Shown here: in pieces, positions 43,212 through 52,960 of the stretch | How the letters are laid out: every line of letters starts with the position of its first letter | How positions within the stretch are numbered: position 1 is the first letter of the stretch | Source: Sinotaia quadrata | Taxonomy: Eukaryota > Mollusca > Gastropoda > Architaenioglossa > Viviparidae | NCBI GenBank assembly: GCA_028829895.1 | Contig: CM054181.1 | Coordinates: 43,454,759 to 43,518,758, forward strand | Direction of reading: 5' to 3' | Length of the DNA stretch: 64,000 nt | Notes under the pieces: model-generated | Databases searched by the model: none | What the model saw: only the letters and a program-made list of their open reading frames with translations | Told to the model about the DNA's origin: nothing | Translations under genes and position numbers: made by a program

Positions 43212-46200
43212 CTGCAATCGGATAAGTCTCTTTCACTTTATAAGTATTAAATACTTCACTATGCTGCCATTTGATTAAACTGATTCTGTTATAGAGGCTT
43301 CTGGTCTAAGTCTCAAACTAACAGGATATAAATATCCAAAAGGATGCTGAATAATGCATGAGTTATTTACCCAACTTCTTTACACTTTTTTTGACAAAAA
43401 TTCAACTGGCACTTAAAAACTTCCCTACCATGGGCATAAATGTTTTCTTCCATCAAATTTAATAGTGTAAACAATAGATATAGATTCTATTTAAAGGAAG
43501 TGAACTATTAAAACCCTAGAAACATTAAGAAAAAGGGACATCCATGTAGTATATAGGCATAAAGGGCTGAACATTTAGGAATGGAGATGTCGGGAGGGAG
43601 ACCAAACTATCAATTAAACAAACTATAGGCAGATATGTAAATATGTAGGGTTCTGCTTAGTGTATCAAGTGCTTAAGTTGGTATGGTTTATTTAAAATAT
43701 CTGCTTTTTTTCTTTTTCTTGGTGGGGACAATAGAATAACTATATATATACCATATATATATATATATATATTCTACTTTTTAAAAATTTATGTGAAAAT
43801 ACATTTTTAAAAAGAAGAGAAAGAAATTAGTTAGTAACATCAAAGAAAATTTGTGCATGCCTGCTTCAAGCAGTAGGACTGCCAGAAATGGGTTAAAAGG
43901 TCGTCCTTGATCTGGTTGATCTTGTAATGCCAATTGTAGGGGTGCTATGCTCCAGCTTTGTTTCCCTTCAACAGTTACCCGTCCTTGGCGGTTTGGATCA
44001 GCACCTGGAATTTTTGTGAACATTTAAAATTAAAAAGCATAGTATTTATTCTGTTATAAAATTTCCTGCAAAGTTTACTAATCAAATTTAGAAAAAAAAA
44101 ACTACTCAGACATCAGAAAATGTAGAAAAGTTGGTTTCTGTTCTCAAGTTAAATCTAAATGTATAATGGTACAAATCTTTAAGTTGGGATTCACTGGGGT
44201 TTTGTTTGAAAAGAATATGCATTGCATTTAAATTTAAAATGTTGTGAAATGGCAAAATCTCTAAACAGCTATTTTTCTTGCTTTAAATATAATTGAAACT
44301 TGAACAATTTATGTGCCACAATTGCCCAAACACCACTGATGCAGTAAAAAAAGAAAGCAACAACAGTAAACAAACAAAAAAATTCCACACTCGGGACCAA
44401 ATATCTATGGATAACACAAAAAACTCCAAACCTGTCTTGAATCACTTTTGTGTTATGGAAGTTTGCTGATTGAAAAATCACATTCACTTTAGTGGATTTT
44501 AATACTAAATTCAATACTATTAGTATTAGACTATTACTAATAAAAGGATTGTTGATAGGCCTAAAAGCAGCAGCATTTTATCATTCTGACTGTCTGAAAG
44601 CAGGATAAAGCAAGCAGCAATCATATTGATGTTACCATCTGGAACATCAACCAGTATAAGATGTGAGTAAGAGTTCCTAAATAACAGAGAATGGTTTTAA
44701 TTATTTTAAAGTTTGTATTCACCTAATTATGTTTTTAAAAAGCTTTGCTCACATCAGAAAGATTGCTACAAAATTAGATCTAGTAAAATTGGATGATTAA
44801 AAATAATTTTAATCAAGGAAATACACTTAAAATATTCAACAGATTGGTAGATTAAGTAGTTAATCCTTCATTGTAGTCCTTTTAATTTAATAGTATACTG
44901 GATACAGTAACATCTTGACTAAATGATCTTCAATTGACATAAGAGTGTTTTACTTTCTCTATTCACAAACAACACTTATACTGTAAATCACATTCCTTAC
45001 AATATTTTCTTTTCTTTTTTTAATGGTACTATGTTTGACATATCTTGTGATGTTATAAAATTGAATTTATGTAATTGAAATTAGTAATGCATAAATATTA
45101 AGTTTGTTTGTATCATTTATACCAGTGGTCCCCAACCTTTTCATCGCCGCGGACCGGTCAACGCTTGATAATTTTGCCGCGGACCGGTCAATGCTTGATA
45201 ATTTTACCGCGACCCGATGATGTGGGGGGATGTTGATTGTTTATATTTTAGATTGTTTTGATTTAATAATTTTAATTTAATTGTATTTAAACGTGCCTTC
45301 AAATTAAAATACAGTTACACCAAAAAATGAATATAAAGTGATTTAACATTTTAACTCACTAGAACGCTAAATCAGCGAGAACCCTGAGCTTGTTTCTTTG
45401 CAACGAGATGGTTCCATCTGGGGGGTAATAGAAGACAATTACACCCGAAGTGAGTTGCTTATGTCCATCCGTTGTTTTGTTTTGGTTGCTGTCACTGCAG
45501 AAAACCCCGCTTCACACAAATAGGATTCGGAAATGGCAATACGGATTTAAGTGCTGTGGTGGCCGTTGTTGTATTGGCAGGTGAGGGGGTTTACAGAGCC
45601 CAGGATAATACCACATCGTCTGTACTTAGTGTGTATGTGCGCCCAGGATGTTCACTCCCCACCCTGTAATGTTCACCAGTGGTGTTGTTGTTGTCGTTGG
45701 CACTGTTGTTGTTGATATCCCCGGTATCCGTTGGACTGTATGTAGGTGGGTGTTGGCGGCAAGCATTAGTTGAATTAGATCCGCAATGGGGTGGTTATAA
45801 TATCCCCACTGCATGTGATGTTGCTCCCTGTGCTGCCACCGTTGTTGTTGTTGTCGGCGGTGGTTGTTGTCGCAGCGCTGCCGTTGTTGTTGTGGCTGTA
45901 GTAGATGATACTGTTGTTGTCGTCTGTTGTGTTGTGGCGGGCGCCTTCTTTTTGATTTGGGGCTCCGTTCTGTAGTGTTTCCTCGTGTGTCTGTTGTGGT
46001 TGTCTTTGTTGCAGTCCCTGGTGGTGACTCTGGCTGTGGATTGGGGGCAGTTGGTTTAGTCGTTGTTGTTGTTTCTTGTGATATAGTTGGAGCGTTGTCG
46101 ACTTCTGTTTCGGTCTGTGCGTCAGTTGTCTTCACTTCTTTTTCTGTTTGTATTTTTCTTTCTTGCGTCTTGATATGTACCGTTTGTGTGCTGGAGATTT

Positions 46201-49200
46201 TTGGCGTTTCTTCTTATTTTCGGTGGTAGTTGTTTTAATTTCTTTTTCTTTGTTGATAGAGCTTGTAGTCTGAGTTTCATTATTATCTGTTTGTAGGTTT
46301 TGGAGTTTGCGAGAATGCCTGGCTGATTTCTTGTTTTGCTGTTTGAGTTGAATTCACTTTGGCCGTAGGTGGAATTTTCCAGATGATGTTGGTGTTTATT
46401 CCACTTTCTCTTGTAGTGGCTTGTAGAGTTTGGGTGGAAACGTGGCTTTTTCCTTTGACTGTTTGAGTTGTGCCGTCTTCCGTTGTGGGTTTTCGCATTG
46501 TTTCCTCCTTTTCCGTTTGTGAAGAGCGTGTTTTTGTTGTCGGCGTTATTTTCCAGAAGATGTCTGTCTGTGTTTCACAGTCTGTTTATGTAGTTTTTTT
46601 TGCAGAGTTGTCTTGTCAGGTGCTTGTTTAAAATCTTATGGAGACCAATTGCGGTTAAGATGGGTTGTTGTCTAGTGTAAGTTCATCTTCTGTTTTTGTG
46701 TGGAAGAGGGTCAAGAGCAAATTAGTGAACGCATTTTTTAGTTCAACGTTTTTAGTTTCAAGTGTGAAGGTGAAGGGGGTAACTTTTCGTATGCCCCCAT
46801 TTTCGGTTGGTTTGCTGATTTCACAGCAGTATTTTGTCCAGTCTTCTCCTTTGTACTTCTTAATGTTTGCACCTCTTCAAGCCTCTTTTGCCGTATCTGT
46901 CTCAGCTTGGCTATGCGCTCGTTTGTGAAACAGAAAGGGCCGTCCGCATCTTCTGTGACTGACTCAGAACCGCGTAAAATGTCACTTGGTGGAGTGGGCA
47001 GTAGTGGCATTTTTGCAGCCCTGAAAAGGGCTGAGTCTTAGTGCTGGTTTGCCTGGTGTGGCGCTTTGACATGACTCTCCTCCCGGCGGTCCAATGGATG
47101 GAGTGCGTTCGTCGGTGGTCCGAAGCGAAGTGTGTTGGTGTGGTTGGGAAGTAGAGCTCGAATTCTTTAAAAGCAAAGACAGAAGATCGTGCACCAACTG
47201 GGAGAATGAATGCTCAGACTCAATCTCGTCCATGGAAAGTCGCACAAACCCGAAAGAAATACACAAGAGTAAAAATAAAATTGGGCGACCTGGTACCATT
47301 TGGTCCACGGACCGGTACCATATGGTCCACGGACCGGTACCATATGGTCCACGGACCGGTACCGGTCCGCGGACCGGGGGTTGGGGACCACTGATTTATA
47401 CCATGAAGGGTCCACACCAGAAGGCATAACAACCAGCATTTTAAGCCATACTTATGATACTGCAGATTAAACAAGGTCCTACACCACAAATCTTTTATTT
47501 TTTTTTTTATTTGAGTATGATACTGAACTTATATCTGAAATTTGCATAATTTTCTGTTAAAAAAAATCACAAGCCTTTGTTTAATTATGCTAAAACAGTG
47601 ATTTTTAAAATAAAACATAATAATACTGCTATTACAAATAACAAAATCAACGATTTTAAAGAATACAATCAAAGTTGCATTTTAATCAGCAATGAAACTT
47701 CAAATTAGAGATTAGACAGTAAAGAGAATTTAAAAATCAGAAATTACAAGAACATGTATTATCACAACATGCATACAATGATTCAAATGATAGGTCTTGT
47801 ATATAGGTAAGGGGGGCTGACTCAAATGGTGGGTTGTGTGCAGATATCTGAAGCTGATAAAATAAAAAGTCTAGTGTGCAGGTAAATCTAAAGTTGATTC
47901 AAATGGTGGGTCCGATTTAAATGGTTGGTCCCATACACAGGTGAGTGATGCTGATTGAAAATGAAATAGTGAATCCCATATGTAGGTGAGTATGAAGTTG
48001 ATGCAAATGGTGGGTCCCACATGCAGGTGAGTTTCAAGCTAGGAATGGATTTGCAGTCATACCCATAAATGACCCAAATCTGTAGTATTCTGGAGAGTGC
48101 TAAAACCAGGGAGCATATGGTATATGTACAGTTTGTTCTTGTGTTTTTCACATAGTAACCACATTATGTCTATGACATTGTAATTATCCAACCATCCCAT
48201 AGCTCACTTAGGTAAGAAAATTAATGTTTTATTGTGCTTATTTAAATATATAAACCAAAGACTATACTTCATCTTTAATCTTTTCATCTAATAAAATTAA
48301 TTCAGAAAGATACAATAACAAATATTTATTTATAAACCTTTGTGAAATATTAATAACTCAAAGGTTTTTCAGTTTATTGTTTTTATTATCTTGAATTATC
48401 TTTAGAGAAGAATCATTAAAATCTAATATGCAATTAATCTTTTGCTTTTAACTACTAAACTCTTTTTTATTGTAAATAGTGTAAATTAAAATTATGTAAA
48501 AGATGGCTGTACCATGCTCAAGCAGACATTTCACCATGTCCATATTAGACCAATAAACAGCAACAATTAATGGTGGAAGACAAAAATGCCAAGGTTGATT
48601 CACAAATTGAAACAGTTTGTTTACTTTATAACCCCTCATATTGGCAAGTGTGTTTCTCATCTGCAAAATATTAATAAACATAGAAGTAAAAAAAAAAACT
48701 TATGGATTTTTCAAAATATATTGTATTACTATTAGCTACATATATATGACATCCTATCAGAAATTATCAGTAAATTTAATCTTTTATCTATACTATATAA
48801 AGTGCAGTTATTTCAATATTTTAAATCACCGTAAATTACAACATTATGAAAAGAAACATTTACCTTGACCCAATCAACCATTCCATATTTAATAATTTAT
48901 ATAAACAAATATGTTTTGTATTAACATTTTTTCATTTTTAAAACCTGCTTTGTATACCCAGAAGTTAATAAGTTTTTACATATAACCTACTAATCTGAGC
49001 AGATAATTTGTTGTTATTAAAAAAAATATAGTAATTAGTATTACAGTCTCCAAAGCAAAAGAAATATTTTCTGCATGTGTGTGATTTATATAGAGACATG
49101 GTTTAACAAATGAAGAAATAGGGGAAGACAGGATCTCCACACACACACACAAGAATGCCTATCCAACCAGAAGCTGAAAATATGCATTCAGTTCACAGTG

Positions 49201-49617
49201 GTGTGCTTTTCTGCTGGATCAAGTGGGGGAGATCTAAGTCCGCCCTCAATCCAAATGTACAATGGAGAGCTGGAAAACATGGGTGACTCCTGAGAAGGAC
49301 ATAGAGGGGTCAGGGTTCGCCTCCTGGGAATACTAAAAATTAAACTGTGCTTATAATATATCAACTGCTTTCTACATCGGACAAAACTGTTTCTTTTTTC
49401 TTTCCTCTACTGTGTGCGCGAGTGAGTGAAAAATGTAAACAAATTAATTTTTAAATAACTGTTTTACCTTGTTGATATCATTTTTCAGGACTGCCTCTTT
49501 AAGTTGCGAAGATGAGCATTTTACTTTAAACGTCTGTATTTTAAGACATTTTGTAATAGTGTCAGAAAAACTGACGGAAAATATTTGCCATAAATTTGAA
49601 CTCGAAACTGTGTTCAT
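42598..49617 (-). CDS. Ankyrin-repeat and SOCS-box protein (ASB type), about 351-362 aa
   Basis: Probable substrate receptor of a Cullin-5/Elongin B-C ubiquitin ligase, as known for the ASB family. Exons on the minus strand are 49617-49468, a doubtful micro-exon 48896-48864, 48660-48513, 44004-43861 and 43211-42598. Phases agree, and the junctions rebuild ankyrin units: L-L-E-H-G|A-D-P-N and L-L-E-A-G|A-D-I-D. The last ~40 residues form a SOCS box with an Elongin BC box (L-K-Q-M-C-R-W-R-I-R-K-S-M) and a Cul5 box (L-P-L-P-Q-K-L-V-E-Y-L). An in-frame TAG lies upstream of the ATG. The last intron appears to be GC-AG. Intron 3 holds a 2.3-kb hAT insertion. I cannot say which ASB subgroup it belongs to. 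Confidence 0.88.
43212..43860 (-). other. ASB intron 4, probable GC-AG intron
   Basis: The exon before it must end in gaa gca g, and the intron then begins gcatgc instead of gt. The acceptor is a normal cag. A TA microsatellite lies at 43740-43771. Nothing else. Confidence 0.65.
43861..44004 (-). CDS. ASB exon 4: ankyrin repeat
   Basis: 144 nt in phase 1 at both ends. Reads (G)-A-D-P-N-R-Q-G-R-V, S-W-S-I-A-P-L-Q-L-A-L-Q-D, F-L-A-V-L-L-L-E-A-G. Acceptor attccag. The donor is GC (see intron 43212-43860). Confidence 0.9.
45146..45215. repeat. Subterminal repeats of the hAT element, left end
   Basis: ccgcggaccggtcaacgctt with gataattttg is tandemly repeated about twice, followed by a diverged third copy. 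These share the ggaccggt core with the right end and may be transposase-binding sites (inference). Confidence 0.75.
45357..45540 (-). pseudogene. hAT transposase C-terminal remnant
   Basis: The minus strand reads S-Y-L-C-E-A-G-F-S-A-V-T-A-T-K-T-K-Q-R, then M-D-I-S-N-S-L-R-V, a TAA stop, L-S-S-I-T-P. This is the C-terminal dimerisation region found at the end of hAT transposases of the ZBED5/FAM200-like type. The in-frame stop and absence of the rest show it is dead. Confidence 0.8.
45600..47310 (-). other. Cargo region of the hAT element: Thr/Gln/Pro-rich broken ORFs
   Basis: Successive minus-strand frames can be read from the right end: about 47250-46982 (M-D-E-I-E-S-E-H-S-F-S-Q-L), 47010-46738 in another frame (R-I-A-K-L-R-Q-I-R-Q-K-R-L-E-E), 46590-46283 (Q-T-D-I-F-W-K-I-T-P-T-T-K repeats) and 46135-45626 (very rich in Thr, Gln, His). 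They overlap or follow each other with shifts, as if one long repetitive protein gene had decayed. No known domain is visible. It resembles neither a transposase nor the neighbouring host genes. It could be a captured host gene, a nested retroelement ORF1, or an accessory hAT ORF. Confidence 0.5.
47288..47378. repeat. Subterminal repeats of the hAT element, right end
   Basis: The unit ggtaccatatggtccacgga is repeated about three to four times (period about 24 bp), ending in ccggtccgcggaccggggg next to the terminal repeat. Confidence 0.85.
47800..48035. repeat. Minisatellite, ~55-bp unit, about four copies
   Basis: Recurring aaatggtgggtcccayatgc and aggtgagtatgaagttgat words in ASB intron 3. 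Confidence 0.85.
48513..48660 (-). CDS. ASB exon 3: ankyrin repeat
   Basis: Acceptor tattttgcag. Phase 0 at the start, one base over at the end (cat g|gtacag). Reads M-R-N-T-L-A-N-M-R-G-Y, P-P-L-I-V-A-V-Y-W-S-N-M-D-M-V and K-C-L-L-E-H-G, a clear ankyrin unit joined to A-D-P-N in the next exon. Confidence 0.92.
48864..48896 (-). CDS. ASB candidate micro-exon 2 without a visible AG acceptor
   Basis: The minus strand reads I-I-K-Y-G-M-V-D-W-V-K followed by a good donor (aag|gtaaat) in phase 0, which fits the expected ankyrin context (I-K-Y-G). The bases just before are tatataa, so there is an in-frame TAA and no AG acceptor. Either the acceptor is non-canonical or mutated, or there is an assembly error, or the exon is not used. 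Exon 1 joins exon 3 in frame without it. Confidence 0.4.
49115..49335. other. GC-richer island in ASB intron 1
   Basis: Distinctly less AT-rich than its surroundings, with gggttcgcctcctgggaa near 49313, which resembles a pol III B box. It could be a SINE fragment. No tRNA fold or coding frame is supported. Confidence 0.3.
49468..49617 (-). CDS. ASB exon 1: N-terminus
   Basis: The minus strand ATG at 49617-49615 opens 50 codons (M-N-T-V-S-S-S-N-L-W ... Q-L-K-E-A-V-L-K-N-D-I-N-K) ending at aag|gtaaaa, phase 0. The last part looks like the first helix of an ankyrin repeat. An in-frame TAG about 50 bases upstream supports this ATG as the start. Confidence 0.75.
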
Positions 49618-50180
49618 GGCATGCTTTTTAAAATTTATACATCTTGAACTGCAGTTTGAATCAACTCCCTAGCAGACTATATAAAAAAATAATGCAACAT
49701 TATATTTATAACTCAAGAAGATTCGAAGTGTTTGTTTTTTCTTTTTTTTTTTTTTTTTTTTTACAAAAGCGTGTATACATATAAATTACTTTACATTTCT
49801 ATCCTTACAAAAGGGACTGTACTCTGGTCGTAAATGCTATAAATGATAACAAAGTGGTATATCACTTAGGAATAGCGCAATAACGTTTCGTTTGTTTTTC
49901 ATCAAAGATTTATTTGATGTTAACATGCATATATTTTTCGCTGACATTGAAATAATAAAGAGAAAAAATAACAAATGAGAAATATTGAAGTGACAAATAG
50001 AAGTTGAAGAGCTTACTTAAAGAGAATTTGATTGGCAGAAGGGCGGTATCCAATAATAATCAGTGTAAAAGAGTAAAGGAAACCAAACTTGGCGTTAAGC
50101 ATCAGGAGAAAATGGTTGAGGACTGAGCGGTAAATCATTCAAGTTTTTGTCTGCCAGGAAATACAACATTAATAATCAAC
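49618..50180. promoter_or_regulatory. Shared head-to-head promoter region of ASB and PTPN genes
   Basis: Only about 0.56 kb separates the two divergent start codons. It contains a long T run (about 49739-49762), a ttgattggc element near 50027 (inverted CCAAT box) and tatccaataat near 50048 (CCAAT). Bidirectional use is inferred from layout. Confidence 0.45.
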
Positions 50181-50249
50181 ATGACATCTTTGATAGAGCA
50201 AGAATTTCACGACTACGATGATGGCAAACTTTGGGCAGAAATTTACAAG
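50181..50249 (+). CDS. PTPN1/PTPN2-type tyrosine phosphatase, exon 1
   Basis: Start of a non-receptor protein tyrosine phosphatase of the PTP1B/TCPTP group, which removes phosphate from tyrosine in receptor and JAK-type signalling (family knowledge). Encodes M-T-S-L-I-E-Q-E-F-H-D-Y-D-D-G-K-L-W-A-E-I-Y-K, 23 codons ending in phase 0 at aag|gtattt. PTP1B starts in the same way (E-F-x-x-I/L-D ... W-x-x-I/L-Y), at the same distance from the catalytic domain. The catalytic Cys motif lies in exons outside the window. The call depends on linking this exon with 55709-55817. Confidence 0.85.
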
Positions 50250-51206
50250 GTATTTATATTGAAAAGTCATCATGTACACAGGTCTCAAAATGTGTTTCCA
50301 ATTCCTGTTGTTAATCCACTGAATGTCGATAGAAAAAAATTGCTTGTGTGCCTTTGTCATTTTGTACTTACTTCTTGCGGATAGATTAACTATTTATATT
50401 TTAATAATATTTTATATATGCAAGCAACTAGAATTTGCCAAGATAGAAATAAGACCACATATTTAGTGACCTAAGGTAAACTGTTATATTACTATAAATG
50501 TCACTTTGTCAGTCTTGTTCTGCAAGGTTAGTTTTAGATTATGGCATTTCTAGAGAACTAGAAGTTAGAACTAGGAGTAAAATCTACAACCGAACTCAAT
50601 TTTTGCAGAATTGTCAAGAGTTATACTGCGTTTTGTTTCAATAGCCATTTTTGGCTTCCAAACAACTATATTTAGTAAAGTAGACCTATTAACAGTATAC
50701 ATAATATAGGCCTACCTGTAAAACATGGAATATTTTTTATTAGTGACTTTATATCACATTTATTTACTTGATACAAGTTGATTTATTTAATAAGTAATAA
50801 TAATATATTTTAAATTTTATTATAAATAAATTAGATATATAAAAATGCAGCTTAACTTAATAACAACCTTTGATAAAGTGACCGATTCATTTGTTAGCAA
50901 TTTAAATTAATAGTTTTCAGATTAATTCAGTAAACTTTAAAAATGTTCTATATTTATTTACATAAAGTAGACTTCCCACTACAGGTGACATGTAAATAGA
51001 CTGTTATTTCTGAAAGACATTAATGACATTTGTCACCAGCAAGAATAACATTTCCTATTCTTTGTCTTGTTTATTCCAAGTGTACAGTTTCAAATTTGTT
51101 TTATTTGTTTATTTTGTAAATATATTTTTCTTTCTTTTTTCTTTTTCTTTTTCTTTTTGTATTATAATTTATATTTTTAGTTCTTTACATTGTGTTTACA
51201 TTGTGC

Positions 51207-51207
<1 letters not shown>

Positions 51208-51240
<33 letters not shown>
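51208..51240. repeat. GT microsatellite
   Basis: Uninterrupted (gt)n followed by gcgtgcatgcgc. Confidence 0.95.
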
Positions 51241-51245
<5 letters not shown>

Positions 51246-52529
51246 CATGCGCATACAGTGTCCTGTGTACTGAGGTAGTTGAGTGTTTAGAAATTTAACT
51301 CTTAACTCTGTGTTATTTTAAATCTGAAATTATATTGAGCATTTTGAGGGGAAAGAATATCTTGTTTAAAAAAATAAGTATATAAAATACTGTAGTACTA
51401 GTAGGCCATAAAACAATGAAAGCCTGTAATGATAAAATAGGTAATTAATGCACGTTATTAAAAACTAAAAGTTTAATTATTCATAAAATTAAAGAATTTT
51501 GATGACTGTGAAGCAGTTACCTTCAGATCCATTTTTAAAAAAATACCTTTATTGTATCTCACTAATTCACTAATTGTACAAATGGAAACATCCATTTTAG
51601 GCAAGGTATAATGGGTTGAATATTTATTCTCTCCTTTGACAGAATTAAGTAAATTAAACATTTAAATTAAAGTAAAAAATAGATATTATCTAGATTGTCA
51701 GCCTTTTTGAATTTTAAAAGAATTGATTTTTTTTTTTAAATGCAGAAATTAGAAATTAATAATTTAATTAATTTTATTGTTAACACAAAGTGAGAACTTA
51801 ATCCTTAAATTAAAGTATTATCATTGAAGAGTTAGCTCCCATCAGTGAATGTTGATTTTGAAAAAAAAAATATTTCTTTATTTCTACAAATGTTAATAAT
51901 TTACAAAATAATTAAGTCAAAATGTTAACATTCTTAAGTCATAAGTGATAGAAACTGTAGTAGTTAAAGACTTCTCACAATAATGTTCAGCACTTATAAA
52001 TAGCACAAGCTATATATTTATAATCTGACAGTGTTGTAGGGAGGGGTACATGCATTGGTATATTTTTATGTTATGTGCCATACTCACGTATCTAGACACT
52101 ACAGTTTAGGCACAGTTCCCGAGTTTCAATCACTCACACCTTAGTTAGACAGTTGATAGAATGAACAAGTGTGTGTGTGTAATTTATTATAATTGTTGTA
52201 ATTAATTGATAAATGACTAAACAATATTATAAAGCACTGTTTTTTTGTTGATTTAAAAATTATTTTGAGTAATTTTAAGATTTTATTTTTAAAAGTCAGT
52301 ATTCTGATAGTATATTTAATACTTGTAAATGATGTTCATAAACTATTAAAACTGGAATGTCTTAAGTTACTTACAAAACATTATTTTGCTGCCATATTAT
52401 TTTCCTTTTAGCATATTTAGAAATATTTAAAATTGGAAAGTCAGGAAAAAGGTACCATCATCTTGAGTCTAAACATTTTATAAAACAATATTTGCTTATA
52501 GTTATACTGTTATAATATACCTTTTCTGG

Positions 52530-52960
52530 AAATGATTAATGGAACTTGAAGTGGTTTTTTGTTTTGTTTTGTATTTAGAACTAGGCAAGTTTTGTAGATC
52601 CATACAGTGTATGTTTGAATCTGTCTTAAATCAGTCACTAGTACTTCATTACTTGGCATGTTTTTACAGTGCATGCAGGAAATTATATGTAGATAATTTT
52701 GTTGTTGTTGATCCTATGAAACAGTATATATTCTTGTACCTTTAATCCCAAACATGCATGTATTTTTTTTCTGGAAACTCTTAATATTTGTAGAACTATT
52801 TTTAGTTTTGTAGATCTCATACACTACTGTATAGGCTTATATTTTTCAGAATAGTATCTATGAAACTAGACAAGTTTTTATAGATCCCTTACAATATATG
52901 CTTGTATCTTTCTGGAGTTAAGAATTGAAACTAGGCTATTTTTTTTTTTTTATTTCTCAT
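52530..52960. repeat. Diverged tandem repeat, ~130-150-bp unit, three copies
   Basis: Words tttctggaaatgattaatgg, aactaggcaagttttgtaga and catacagtgtatgtttgaat recur at about 52525, 52770 and 52910 with divergence, in PTPN intron 1. Confidence 0.55.

Larger units (their letters stand above)
45115..47401 (-). mobile_element. hAT transposon, 2271 bp, with perfect 8-bp target duplication and foreign cargo
   Basis: The element at 45123-47393 has perfect 15-bp terminal inverted repeats (cagtggtccccaacc and ggttggggaccactg). It is flanked by atttatac on both sides (45115-45122 and 47394-47401), the 8-bp duplication typical of hAT. Subterminal ggaccggt repeats lie at both ends. On the minus strand only the transposase C-terminus remains (45357-45540). 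The rest of the interior is clearly GC-richer than its surroundings and codes for Thr/Gln/Pro-rich frames. Terminal similarity to vertebrate hAT-type repeats is from memory. Confidence 0.93.
44005..48512 (-). other. ASB intron 3
   Basis: Holds the hAT element (45123-47393) and a minisatellite (47800-48030). I see nothing gene-like in the 44.0-45.1 and 47.4-47.8 kb stretches. Confidence 0.6.

Noticed and set aside
45626..46135. 169-codon minus-strand ORF as a host gene
   Set aside because: Lies entirely inside the hAT element, is extremely rich in Thr, Gln and His, and has no conserved domain. Treated as element cargo.
51023..51298. 91-codon frame with Cys/Val run, and the matching frame at 62385-62576
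   Set aside because: Translations of GT/CA microsatellites and T-rich intron.
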